From: Pomphorhynchus laevis
Taxonomy: Eukaryota; Acanthocephala; Palaeacanthocephala; Echinorhynchida; Pomphorhynchidae
DNA length: 64,000 nucleotides
Assembly (NCBI GenBank): GCA_012934845.2
Contig: WNNJ02000379.1
Coordinates: forward strand, 1-64,000
Direction: 5' to 3'
The notes under the pieces were generated by a model. The model had not been told where the DNA came from, made no database searches, and was given only the letters and a program-made list of their open reading frames with translations. This document shows positions 9,601-24,600 of the stretch, piece by piece (the stretch's first letter is position 1; every line of letters begins with the position of its first letter). A program made the translations under genes and the position numbers.

Positions 9601-12600
9601 GCAAGGATTGAGTTAAAAGTATGTCAGAGAGACATAGAGTTTAATAAATTGATGATTTTTTGCTGCCAGAAGGGATTGCATTTGGTACGTAGTAGGTTAT
9701 GATGAGATATAAGTTGATATGATATACTCTCTAAGCATGACGGAGTCGACGCTTTGAGAGTAGGCATTTGATGTCAAACCATGGGACACGGTGCAAGCAA
9801 CGGTGATGGTGAGGCTTGAAGGGCAAGATAAGATCGAGAGTGAATGTGAGTTCATAGTAGAAATGAAAGGCGAGATCGTGCGGGGAGGATGATGTTATTG
9901 TGGGTGATGATAGAGACGATGTGAGTAAGGCATAGATGAGAAAAGGAAGATCAATATATCTAGAAGGGCGATGCAAGATGGTAGGTTTGTGAAGCGGGCT
10001 ATGGTCGGAAGTGAGTGAGAATAAGTGATCGGGCTAAAAGTACAACAAGTGAGCGATTCAAAGGAGCGAGGACTAAAAGGGGGAATGATTGTGCGAAGAG
10101 ATAATGGGTGATGGGCGAAATAATCTATAAAGCTCTAAAACAAGTCAGCTATAATTGGGCTACTATTACCACTTATTAGATCACCTTTTACTTGTCTAAA
10201 TATAGATGTCCCTACTTTTAAATAATTTTAATTTATCAAAATACTTAAGGATTCTATTAATTCAATTTTATTCATATATTTATATTTATTTGATGGTTTA
10301 ATTTTTGTTAGTTAGGCGTTATAATTGTTATAACATATATGTGTATATCTTTTTCCGAATATAAGATTAATTAATTTTACTAACGCTTCTTTAATATCTA
10401 CTAAACCTAGATTTGTATAAAGAGTACTAAAATCGTATGTATTTATATTTTGAAAATTTATTCCTTTTGTCTGTTCTAAAAATTCTTTTGTAGAATTAAT
10501 ACTGAAATAGTGTTTTATACCAGTATTAATTTCGATTATCTTGCAATATTTTTAAAGTATGATATATAAAGTATGATATATTTATACTATGATATACGTT
10601 TTGCTAGAATTTTGAAAATTAAATAGAAAACGGCGTGCTTCATTACATGTAAGTTATTGTTGTGAATTCACTTAAACATATTTTTCAATTGTTGTTGAAA
10701 ATTTTCAATTGTTCAATTGTAGTTTATTTTTTAATTGTAATTTATAAATTGTCATATTTATTAATTGTATTTGTGCTCATGACTATCAATCAGTTTAAGA
10801 TTATTATTTTTACAACTATATTAGAAACATTATAAAACATAGGTTCAATAGCATCTAGGTTAATATGTAGTTCTTTTAAATGTACATTCAAACCGCTTTC
10901 GGTTTATATAAATAAAATACTTAAAGTAATTAAAGCACACTTCAAAAAATATTGTAGGATAATCGAAATTAATACTGGTATAAAACACTATTTCAGTATT
11001 AATTCTATAAAAGAATTTTTAGAACAGACAAAAGCAATAAATTTTAATAATAGAAATACTTACGATTTTAGTACGCTTTATACAAATCTAGGTTTAGTAG
11101 ATATTAAAGAAGCGTTAGTAAAATTAATTAATCTTATATTCGGAAAAAGATATACATATATATGTTATAATAATTATAACGCCTATCTAACAAAAATTAA
11201 ACCATTAAGTAAATATAAATATATGGATAAAATTGAATTAATAGAATCCTTAAATATTTTGATAAATCAAAATTATTTAAAAGTAGGGACATCTATATTT
11301 AGACAAGTAAAAGGTGTTTCAATGGGTGGTAATAGTAGCCCAATTATAGCTGACTTGTTTTTAAGCTTTATAGAATATGAATTTGTTCATAACTGTGTAA
11401 AAACTAAATCTAAATTATATAAATATATGAAATATATGTTTCGATACATTGATGACATATGTGTATTTAATTCTAATAATTTTTATTTAATAAGTCAACA
11501 AATTTATGCAGGTAGCCTTATTCTTAATAAAACCAATATCAATGATAAAGAAGGTATATATCTAAATATGAACATTAAATTAACATCAATTGAAATTATT
11601 GTTATTTTGTTTCTTTACGATTACCATAAAAATAAAAGCAAACATAAAATACTTATATAAATTTACAAAATATTACAAATAAATTTAAACTCCTAAGCAA
11701 AATATTTTGTGGATAGTAAATATTTTTATGGATGGATAATAAATAACATAATTTGTATTTTTATAAGATACTAGATAATCAAATTTCATGATAGGCAATA
11801 CATCATTTGCATGTATTTGGCCCTGCTGCTGTATTGAGTCGAGCAATAGAAGCCGAAACCTGATAACATAGCAGTTCTTCCTTGTGACCTCTAATCCTTA
11901 TTCCAATACATTATTTGTTATTTATTAGTCAATTCATAAACATTGACTTTTATTTTAAATTTTCGTTTTTAATTATTACTTACATAAATTATCTAAAATA
12001 ATATATAATTATAAATTATTTTAAATTACTTATCCTTATTTTTAATTTGTATATATTATAAAATTCTTAAACCTTATTTGCTGGTTTGATCAGTAATACT
12101 TTTTTTAACTGTATACACTGTAACAATATGATGTTATATTATGTAAAACACAACCGAAATCTAAAAAACTTGATTCTCTTTTTTAAACATAATATTCCAG
12201 TATTATTAGGCTATTGTGTTATTAACATGACTTTCTCACCGAGAAAGTCATTCCTTTGACTTTGGATCGTAGTCATTTATTTGACTTTGGATCGTAGTCA
12301 TTTCTTTGCATAGTAGCTATACCACAAATAAATATAATTCATATCTCTTGTACTTTAGTCGTTTAGCAAAAATTGTAAAAATACAAGTTTACCGTTTTTT
12401 TAACATTTAATAATGTAAAAAACTTTGTAATGATGTAAGTGCACGCTGTTTGTTATTGATTTTTTAGCTAGAATAAAATTAAAAATTACGTCAAAATTGC
12501 ATCGTTATTATCAATTGTATTTATTGTAACATTAAACTTTTATTTAGCAAAGCACGTTTGGCTCGAAAAAGTCAACGAAACAGTAAACCTGAACATACTC

Positions 12601-15600
12601 CGCATTTCCCTTCGCGGTGAAACGTTTAAATGTACTATGATATCCGATTCTTTAGCCATTGAAAATGAACATCATTTGACCAAATTGAGTGAAACGTTTG
12701 GCATCGACATTTTAAACGTAAAAGTTTCCGTTCAACAACATAATTACAAGTAGGTCTTTTTATTTAACAAATTTGTCAAGTTTGTTATACATTTTACCAG
12801 CAGAATTTCTTGCTTTTATTCTCATTGAACTCTTTTTTATTTTACTTTATGCTCAAGTGTTTACGTTATCACGCCGTTTTTTCCAATCACATAGTATGTT
12901 CAGTAGTAGACATATACTAAAATACATGCTCTAGTAAACATATACAACACACATCATTGTGTAGAGCTGTTGAGCAGTTTTAACTGCTCAACTATAACTG
13001 ATTTTTCGTATTTTATACTATATATAAATTAAAAATAATGATAAATAATCATAAAAAATAAATAATTAAATACAATTTTTTATCATCTATATTTATATCA
13101 AGATAAATTTTAAAATTGTAATTTAAAATAAAAGTCAATAACAAAATTGACATATAAGATCGACAAATAATTATATAGCATTTGATATGCTATATATTCA
13201 TCTGGCAGATGTCATATTACAGGGAAAACAAAGTCTGCATGTCAATAATAACTTGTCAGTAGAACAAATCAGATTAGCTAACTGAGTCTACGTATTTTAT
13301 ACTACAAATGAATTAAATATAAAGATAAATAATTATAAATAATAAATAATTATATAAGATTTTACACAATTAATATTTATATGACTCTAAAATATGTTTT
13401 TGGAATTTAAAATAAAAATCAATGTTTATGAATTGACTAATAAATAACTGTCGATGTATTCGATTAAATGGTGTAAGTAATCAGGAGGAATTGCTATGTT
13501 ATTAAGTTTTGTTCTTATCCCTCGACCCAACGTAGCAGTCGGACCAAATACATTCTAATGACGTATTTCCTCTGACGAAATTTGATTATCAGTGCCTGTT
13601 GCATATAGATGGTTTACCATTTTCAAATGTATTGACAGGGATCAGAGTTTCTATTTAATTTTAGTTGATTATTGTATTTTTATTGTTTACTTTTAATGAT
13701 GTCAATTAGGTATGGCCATAATAAATATAGTTCATTTGTTAAAACATAATCAGATGAACGACTGCTGAAAAAAATTTAGATTTCTTCAAGTGATATGCTT
13801 GTTTTGCTAAATTGTAAGTCATAACGTGAATATATAAATCTATATAAATATTTGAATATATATTTATATAATATATAATTTGATATATGTAATATTGATC
13901 CATCATTTTAAATTTGTAATTTTTTAATATTCCAAATTTTAAAATATTATATATAAATATTATATTATTTATATGGTTAGCTAATTATGTTATAAATGTT
14001 ACTATATTATAATAACATTGCAGTATGATATTATGATATATACTTTGTAATAATTTACATTTTATATAAATTATATCTCTGGCCATATATGAGTGGATGA
14101 TATTTAATTTTACAATAAAATAATGATTTACCAGCAACTTAAAATTTGCAATAGTAAGCATGCATGAACAAATACACGTTACGTCCGCGTTCTCTCATTT
14201 TATTATTTCTGATATTGTAGGATCTCGGACATTGCTATTGTGAAGTTGACAGACGGTTGTATTGTTAACATATGCAGTACTGGATTAGACAATTATGTAT
14301 ACGTTCATAGGAATGATTTAAAAAAGCAGTTGGACACAGTAAATTTTGAAATTACCAACTTAGCAAAATCGTAAGTCAGTATCTGCATTATTGACATTGT
14401 TAATTTCATTTATTATTTATATAATTTTTATTCGCAACTAAATGCTTACTTGTGGAACCTATTGTTTAAGTAGTAATCATAATTGTTAAAAAGATATGTT
14501 ATATTAATAGAAAATAATTACCTGTTTTTCTGTTCATCATTTCAAATTAACGTAATTCCATATTAAAGAAATGATTAATTTAAGATTTTTGTGTAATCAT
14601 TTCTGAAAATGAATCGTTTGTTAGATACAGAAGAGATATCTTCTGGAAATATCAAAAATCCTTCAAAAATACTTCAAAAATTCGATGGCGTCCCATCGCT
14701 CTCCCTTGTCTTCTTCGCTTGTCGATCTCGCATCTGAGCTTACTTTTCGTCTTAGTCTATTTAAGACTCGCTCAATTCTTCATAAAGCTGATTTGAGCCT
14801 TGATACCGTTGATCAATTATATATCGATATTCTCTGCATTACCGAATCCTGGCACTCTGACTCTGACGATCTTGCTATTCGTCGTCTATGTCGCTCTGGT
14901 TGTTCTCTAGTTGAATCAGCTTGTCACATTGCCTCTCATACATCTACTGCTTCTAACCATGGCGGTATTGTTGCCATTGCTCGTCACCCAATGTCTCTAC
15001 GTAAAATTAACGTTAACATCCGTTACACTTCGTTCGAATTACTCACATGAAGATTATCAACTCCTTTCCCTCTGGAACTTGTTATTGTATACCGTCCAGG
15101 TTCAGTTGCCCCATCACGTATGTTCTTTAACGAATTGCAGATCTTCTCACTGTTCCTTGTCTTCTACTCCTTCATTTGTTCTCGGTGACTTTAACAATCG
15201 TCTTGATCGCCCGGCTGATTCTGACTATATCACTTTAACTAATCTTTTTTCTGATTTTAAATATAAATTACTTTCAGCAAGCCCAACTCATATTCTCGGC
15301 GGTGCTCTCGACATCATTGCTATTCCTAACTGCTTCAATGACTATACCTCCTTGTCAAATACTCATCATGGTTTGTCCTAGTATTTCCTTGTCACTCTTA
15401 CTCTTACTCGTCCCCATCCTCCTTCTCCGCCTCCTCCATTATCCAAACCAAGTCGACCCTGGAAACTTCTCGATATCCCTATACTCTTCAAGCCTTACTC
15501 AATTCTTCACTCTTTTCACTTCCTCTTCACTATCTCTCTCCCGATGATCTCTGCATTCTGTTTGATTCTGAACTTACGTCAATCCTCAATCACCTTCTGC

Positions 15601-18600
15601 CCATTTTACCCCGACGTTTTCAGAAAGGATCTTCCGCTCCATCCATGACGTCTTCATCTAATCGGCCCTGTTCATCATCGTACAACATTCCTTGTTCGCC
15701 TGTATCGTAAACTTCACCTTCTGTCTGGGCAGCGGACGGGGCAATGACCGCCTCCAGCATACACTCCGCATTGCCCCTTTGAACAGCAGGGCATATACGC
15801 TCTATGAGGAATAAAACTGCGCGTTGGTCTGCAGTTTACGACCTAGCCTCTTTCCCAAATCCTGGAAAAACTTTGTGGCCGAAGGACCAAATGCTCCAAG
15901 TGTCTTGATAGCTAACGGCACAAATGAGTATTGAGTATGGTCAATGCAATCGTACTTCTGCGTTTTCAATTCCTCTGTATCCGTTGAGACACATCATGTG
16001 CCATCAATGGTACGAGTAATGTGACACTTTGCCAGCGTGTTTGGACATGTAAAGTCATATACCAAGAGCTTTTCGCTCTCCCATTGTATTAGATATCCAC
16101 CATCGGGTCGTTTGCCGTCAATCCGGCTAAGATCATTTGGCTTCAGTCGACAAGGGACGTCGGCGGCTGTAAGTGTAATTTGATTAGGTTATTAACCTCA
16201 ACATGGCGGGTGTAACGACTGCGTGTTCTAGGGCAATCCTATCCATGTCTTCCGAAACAGTTGATTCAGCCACAGATTTAGCTAGTGGATATGCTTGGTT
16301 AAATGTATTACACTGTTCACGCATGTCTTCGCTCAACGCTTTTGTGACGTGTTCATCGGTTTGTTTGGGTGGAAGTGCAAGCGCGTATTTTAGAAAACGT
16401 AGAAGTTAAGCCCATACCCATTGTTATGACGCCGTCTTCACTACCAAGGTAAGCAATGACGCCAATTTTCCAGCTACGGCTCCTCTGATTCTCCATAAGA
16501 TTTTTCATACTGTACGTGTTTCCGCACTTATCCATCGATTTAAAACTGCTTTTACACATATATCATTTGTAGTTGTGTCTTTATCTTGTTGAAGATGGAA
16601 TATATCAGCGCTGTTGGGGATAGACCGATTCGAAGGTGTGGCCATAGCTACTGGTGGCATACCCGAACCGCGACATCCCGGGACACGGCCATGTTTACTT
16701 AGAAGTCCACTTGCTATTGCGACAAATCTACGCTTGCAGACTGAACATCGTACATTTATAGTTGACAGTTCTCTGTTTTGTACGTTTTGATAATTCTGGT
16801 TTGGTGCTTTAATGAAGCCTTGGCTATTGATGTTCTGATGATCTACTATATGTTGTGTAAGAGTATCCGGTAAATCTTCGGTGTAAGTATTATATAATCA
16901 CCAAGACAATTTTTAATCATTTGTTTTATAATATTAAAAATGATTTAAATAATTATATCTATTATTTTGAAATATATAACGATTAACAAAACTTCTGATA
17001 GACTAAGACTTTGCAAAAAAATTATAAAATTTGAAATCGTTAAAATCGAAATAACATCATCGTTTTACGTAACAGTACTTGAATTTTATATACTCTTTTG
17101 AGAATCGAAAATTTTTTAATTTTAATATTAAACTTTTACTTTTTAGTAAAATTAAAATTTAAAAAAATTGAAATATCTAACTAAAAATTAAATTTTTACT
17201 TTTGCAGTTTGTTTTTGCTGGTTTTTGTTATTTAATGTATTTTATGCATTTATAAGGCCGTAATTCGAATAAATTTTATATTTGCATTTGTTGCAGTCGA
17301 TCGTCACTGAATTGATTTTTGTCACAGAGTACATACAATAAGGTAGAGGAAATTGATTTTACGAAAGTTATAGTATCAGCAAAAATCAAATGAAAATAGA
17401 TAGGAAAGTAAAAAAAATTGTAAAACCTATTCTAAATGTCCTCTTTGCTGTCTGATTCACTCCTTGATGGTTGATCGTCGATGTCAAGGTAAATTCTGTC
17501 TCGTTGCATTTTAAGTGCATGAGTTGAAGCTGCATGGAAAGATAAGGGCTTCAACATGCTCTCTAATGGATTATTTATTTATGATCGTTTCGTCATCGAC
17601 ACTTTTCGAAGTTTTAAAGCTTTGTTGTGAATCTGCTCAAGCAAATTGTCTTTATTTATCGTAAACAGGTAACAAACCTTCAACATCATCTGTATCGTCA
17701 TTTGCGCATTTCGAATACAGCACAATAAGGGAATTACAACATCCGGATGTAGATTCTTCTGACATCTTGTTGAGATAAACGTTCTGCTCTAAGATGCGTT
17801 TTTCATGTTCAAACGTTTCCTGTTGGCCATAATCAAAAGCCAATATTGGAAGCTGGTCGAGTAAAACTAACATGGCTTTAGCATTGCCCCTCATTAGTGC
17901 GATGGAAATGCGCTGACGAAATACGCAGTATGTGACCGTCACAGCGTGTCCGATTTCGCTTGTCTGGCTTATACTATCGTGTCCGATTTCGCTTGTCTGG
18001 CTTATACTATTATCAACCCGCTTGATCATTCTGTTTCCTTCTTCGTCCCATCCACCAAACGTCTTCGCTACGGGTGAATATTTAAAATACTCTTAATAAA
18101 ATTCAGTTCCTCACTATAACAAGACAAAGTAATAGTGAAATCTATTAATCTTAAAAGCGATTTGTGATAGTCATTTCGAATCGCTTTTAGGTAATACAAT
18201 TTGTTTAATTTTATCAGTACGATGAAACAAAACCGAAACTACAGGCATTGAACAATTTAATTGAACAATTATAACTGATACTAAGACACTTAAATATTAT
18301 ATTGTATATTCAACATATTATTTTTAAAATTAAACGGACAAAATATCCATGTAAATCATAAGTTTGTTTTATCATATTTCCAATTTATTATTATATCCAT
18401 ATAATGCAAAGAGTTGTTATGTACTAAGCTTCCATGACTGGCTTTAGATAGAATTCACATTCGTTTGTCCAAAGAATTTATAATTTTATTACATACGTTG
18501 CATCGTGCTATTACATACTTTTTTGTTAATAACTTTGGTCTTTTTGTTTTCATAAAGGTTTTGTTGTTACTAATTCCGCATATAATTTGTTTTAAAGCAT

Positions 18601-21600
18601 CATGCTTCAGATGTTATATATATTTTTAAATTGCATACAAATATTTGGAAAACATATCTTATTTCAATATGTACAATTTTATCATCAATAATCAGTATTT
18701 ATTTGTTAGTAATACGCAACGTAGGTATGTACTTTTAGAGCAAATTCTCACTTGAATATTTCCGATGAGGATTTGTGCATTGTGAAAATCGACAGTACGG
18801 ACAGACCTGTTAATGATCAATATTGGTACCGTGCCGTAAAACTGGAGAAATCTGGCTGTTTCCGATTAATTGATTATGGGAACCATGTCACACACCCGAG
18901 CGAAATTCGGCATTATAATATTGAATTATTACGTGTTATGGCGATGTGCAAACCTATTCAACTAGACCTGTACTGCTTTAGTGCTAACACGGAAGACATG
19001 ATGAATAAAGATTTTATATATATCGAAGTTGAGAATGGAGAAAAAAGACTACTTTCGATCGATGTCCCTACTGAACCTGTTGATATATCCTTACATTTAA
19101 ATTCACTATGGCCTACTGCTGAGCTACTCGATCGTTTTTGTCAATCGGACGATGATTATATTGGGCCATTTAAATCTTTTATCAGGTATTGTTTTATCAT
19201 TTAATCTGATAGTGGATTAAAAAACAAAAGAGATTTATAAGATTGTAAAACTTAAATAGTAAAATTTTCAAATATAGAACTCACAGATTATAATTCCACA
19301 GAAAAACGAATTAATCAACCTATATTTTTTAAAATGAACATTTTGTGATGAGTATGTGAACTAAAGCATCAAATACAAAATTTAAAACATTATTTAAATA
19401 TTTTTATTGTTCAAAACCTAAATTTTTTGAAAGTTTTTCGTTTAAAATTAGTTTCTATTAAACATTCAAAATTGGAATTAAGGTTCAAAATGTCTAAAGA
19501 ATGAACAAAAATTTAATTAAAGCATGTTCAATCACTTTAAAAACTATTTTCTGATAATGTTAGCAGTGTGAACTGCTGGTAACCAGGTTAGCAGGGCTAC
19601 CAGGGTTTGAGTTTATAATATATCTACGTCGATTGGTTGTTTTTACTATAAATATTTAAAATTGGTATGCTTCTAGAACCCATTTCATGCTCTAATTGTT
19701 GCATGTTTTCAACATTGCGCATGTTTGCTTGCATATTATATCGTATTAGTAATATTCTAAGAGATATGTAATAATAATGATCTATGCATGGAGCAGTTGC
19801 CAACAAGAACGATGCTTAGGAGCGTATCACACAAATAAAAAAACAAACAAAATTACGGTCGTATTAATCATATTTTTTATATGCAGCGTTCAGATCTGTT
19901 TTGCATTATTTTGACGTAGATACAAGTACTTTATCACTTTGCTATTGACTTTTAATTCCGAAAATGTGATATCGCTTTTAGTTCTTAACGTTGAATATTT
20001 CTATTCATCTTTGTAAATCGATTGTTCACTTTTTGAGTTATTAGTTAAAGATTAATAAGCGAATTAATAAAATACTACGTTGTAGTAAAAATATAAAAAC
20101 TTCACTCGCTCCATTAATATATTTGTTTGCTAAACTGTTACTTATTCCATAAATACAGCCTGGTGTTTAAGTAAATATCGTGCTTAACTTATTATATTTA
20201 TTTAACACATTTTTTGAATAGCCCTGTAGTGTTCTACTCAGTCAACTGACCTCTTGGTATCAGCCGATAACATATTTATTTATGTCAAGACAATGTGATA
20301 TTATTTAACATGTAATATCACATTGAATATACAGCAAACATATTACAAGGCCCTTATTTTATTATATATAGTACTCGATGAGACGCCATATAAAATATAA
20401 TGATCCCTTTTAGTATATCATCTAAACTATTTTTCATGTATATTGTATTATTTTGATTTCGTTGGTTATTGATTAACATAGATAACTGTTTTTATCCTAT
20501 TTATATTTTACTGTTTTGTTAGAACCATAAGTTGCATATGCATTCCGCACGGCTGCGCGGAATTAAACAATGGCCAGAATTCCGATTGGAATTCGTAATG
20601 TATTCAATGCAGTTGGCGATTGAAACTGGCTTCGATCAACGCACTACAGGATCCATGTCACTTCTATACGACCACTTTAGCATCAAAATGATGGAGTACT
20701 CGGCAACACTCATCATTAAAATGAAGTATCCACTGGTCGTTTCGGTTGCCTGTGCGACATTATGAATGAAGGAGTTTCCGACACTTTGCTTATAATTGAC
20801 TAAAGCTTTCACTCTCGAACCAGAACATTTGCTGTCAGACCATCCTTATCTACTCAGCAGAGGTTGCTGCTGACTGTTTTTGCTTCACTCGTTGGATCCT
20901 TAATGGCACGGCATATAGAAGTTAAGTCCGGTTGTGACGAATGAAACAGCGGTCAGGATTCCGAATGCAATTCGTAATGTATTCAATGTAGTTGCCGATT
21001 AAAACTGGCTTCGATCAATGAACTGCAGGTTCCATTTCACTTCTAGAGTAATCAAAGATGTTACTTATTATCCAGAATAGATAAAGATTGTATGCACAGT
21101 AAATGTTCTGGTTCGAGAGCGAAAGCCTCATACGTTTAAGCAACGTGTCGGAAATTCTTCTTTTACTGTCAAACAGGCAACCGAAACAACCAGTTGAACT
21201 TCATTATACTGATGAGTGTTGCCAAGTACTCCATCATTTCGATGCTAAAAGTGACACGTCTAGAAGTGACATGAAGCATGCAGTTCGTTGATCTTAGCCA
21301 GTTTCAATTGAGACAACTACATTGAATATATAATGAACAAAGAACAGATATCTATTTGTCTTTGTAAATCGATTGTTCACTCTTCGATTTATTAGTTAAA
21401 AATTAATGGAGCGAATTAATAAAATGTTACTTTGGAATAAATATATAAAAACTTCACTCGATCCATTATATACAATAAAAAATTTGCTATCACATGCTAG
21501 TAGGAATATCAAAGAGGTTAACATGTTTTGATTTTGTTTAATTAGAACAAAGGAAGCTTTATGTAATCACAACGATTGGAAGCTGGCTCTGCAATTTTGG

Positions 21601-24600
21601 ATAACTCTGCATCCGGAAGGAAAATTGAGTGCACTAGAATTTACTTCCTTTTGTATTGTGCTCTCTTGGAAGACCGATGTAGAAGTAAGCTTAAAGTGGC
21701 AATTAATACTGATAACAAAAATATGTCAAATTTTTTCAAAATAATATTGCTTTAGAAATAATCTAGAAATCCGTCCTATTTGGTTCTACTTTAATTCGAT
21801 TTGCTTATATCGGAATAATTCGCATTTGCTTTTGTAATAAAAGTCGTCATAGCAATCCCTCTATCGGAATAATTCGCATTTGCTTTTGTAATCTTTATAA
21901 CAATATCTCAGTCGTCATAGTAATCCCTATAAATATAATTTGTCTAAGAAAGAAAATGTTTTTAAAGCTAACTTTCATGTTTTAGCCTAAACTTTGTATG
22001 ATAATTTACCAATGTAATTTACAGTTTTGGAGTCTCTTAAAAAAATTTACATGCTCAAAAATGCGATAAAAGAGCCGTAGTGAAATGCGATTAATGTACA
22101 TAAGATTGTAGAAGAAATGCGAATAGATGCGAATTTGTTAATTATCCGATCTAATAAGGGCTCAAGTATTTCGATAGCAAACATGAATATTAAGGACATT
22201 TTTATAATTGTATTGTAGATCATTGACTTTAAAATTTAGTTGTAACAATGCAAATCATCAAGGGCGTCTCAATTTTTATATTATTAACGATTTTCCATTT
22301 TATCATCATTTAAATGATGATTAATTGCTTACAAAACAACAAATACTACTTTCTTAATAAGAAATTTGTGAAATGTTAACATAATATAATATATAATATA
22401 TTATATTTATTAAAATATACCAATTATTTCATTATATAAATTATATATTATACATACAATATAATTATCAATTATATAATTAATTATGTAATTAATATAA
22501 TCATTTTTACATTATGTAAAATATTATATAAAATTACAATGTATATTTAATTGTATAATATATAATGTTATATTATATTTTTATATATTGTAATATACTA
22601 TTATGACATAATTCTAAATACGCTGGTATTATCAATAATACTTTTATATATTTCTTTTTAATTTACTTTTTAACTTTTTTCGGTATCAAAATATCTTATC
22701 ACAGCTATATTACTAAAGTTAGTCAAAAGCTTAGAATGCTTAGACGAATCGATAGATCTAACAATTAGTCATCTTATACGATCAATCGTTCTTGAACAAA
22801 ATGATCAGGTATATATTTCAAAAATTAATTACAAATGTTTATTTTTAATATAACTATATTAGCTTAAGAACTTCTGTGCTCAAACACTGTTGTCAATAAT
22901 TTCTGATCGTGATGCACAAGAAATGCTTAAAATCAATGGCATTGATAACCGTATATTATCTATATTCAGAGCGGCGCTTTCGCTTTCTGTAATTTCGAAT
23001 ATTACTGGCATCTACCCGTTATTTATCCTTCTTTTCTTTCATGACAGAAATCAGACATAGCTCTATGTGAAGCCTTTTTACGGCTAATTCCAAAACCGAA
23101 TAAAGACGGAGTTAGAATTAACTTTGATAGCATTGACAGCTTACGCTCGTATTTGAGGTACTTGTATTCAAAGTTGTAAAAGTTTTTAAAATTTCAATTT
23201 ACATTTTCAGTAAATATCCTCCCTCATTGGAAGTAATTCACTTATTCCGTCAATGTATCTACAGATTTGAAAATGTACTAGCCGATCAAGAAGAATACAT
23301 TGATAGGGTAAAGGAATCCAAACCTAGAATTGAGTTACTCAAAAATGATACTGAATTATCGGATATAGATTCAAACTCTGTGGCAGCTGCGACAGAATCG
23401 AGTGATTCATCACTGTATGATAATTTCATTGAAAATCTTCAAGAGGTAATAAAGGAGGCTGAAATTGAATACAATCGAAATGGTTCATCAGACGAAGAGT
23501 ATAACCTGGTAAATGATGTACCTAAACTATGTAATAACACGGAAAACAAACCAGTAAAAGTTGATGATAACGGTCTCAAACCCGAAAATACTAATGACCA
23601 AAAGTAAGTACCTTAAAAATTATATTTACTTATTTAAGTAAATATTATTTATATTTTTAGTTTTGCTGAACTATTCTGGTAAACTTTAATTTGTTTTCTA
23701 GAAAATGTGAAAGATATTTTTTAGTTGATTTATGAATAAATGTTAAAACATATTTTAATTTAAGGAGAGTGAGACCATTCCGCGTGAATTTCTTGTAAAA
23801 CATGTAAGCCAGACGCATGCCGTTTCGTCATCACAATGACTCATTGTGATGACGACACGGCATTCGTCATTCTTTCACGTCTAGCTTACATGTTTTACAT
23901 ATTTTAATTATTATAAAAGCCTATTTACTACACAGTTATTGTACTTAAGGAAATATAAAGTTTCCAGAGTATCCACAAATGGGCCAATTTATAATTCTGA
24001 GTTTGTTTAACGGTGTCTCAATCTGACGCATTTTTTACTCAAGCCGAGCAAAGATAAAGCCTATATATAAGCTTTCGAATACATTCGTCATATGGTATAC
24101 GAAGCTTGTTTGATATTATTATCACAACGCGCTTAAACATAATGTATGGTCGAAAGTTATTGATCATTTGAAGCGAATAACATTGTTTGAAAATTTGCTT
24201 CTTCGAATCTGATTATTTGATAATTTTCTGCGCTTATGGCATTTAATTTGATTGTTCTGCTAATAGAATGAACTGGACGAAACGAGATAATTAAATATGC
24301 AAATTCCCATAATCACCGACCTGTCCTGTTTCCAAATATATCGAAGCACTCAACATCTACAAATGCTTCATAATCCCTAGTTGAGTGTCTTTAAAATACT
24401 GTGTCGTCTAAGATTATTTCAAGTTTTTATCCAACGAAACTGCACAAGATGAAACATACGCCTATTATAAACCCTTCTAAACAGTTTAAATTTGTTTTGT
24501 AATACTAATTTCGTTCTTCATTTCAATAACGAGCAATGCGAAATTTTTATGGAATATTCGATTTTTCTAAGATGCTATTTTGCTATTTGCGCTTAATCAA

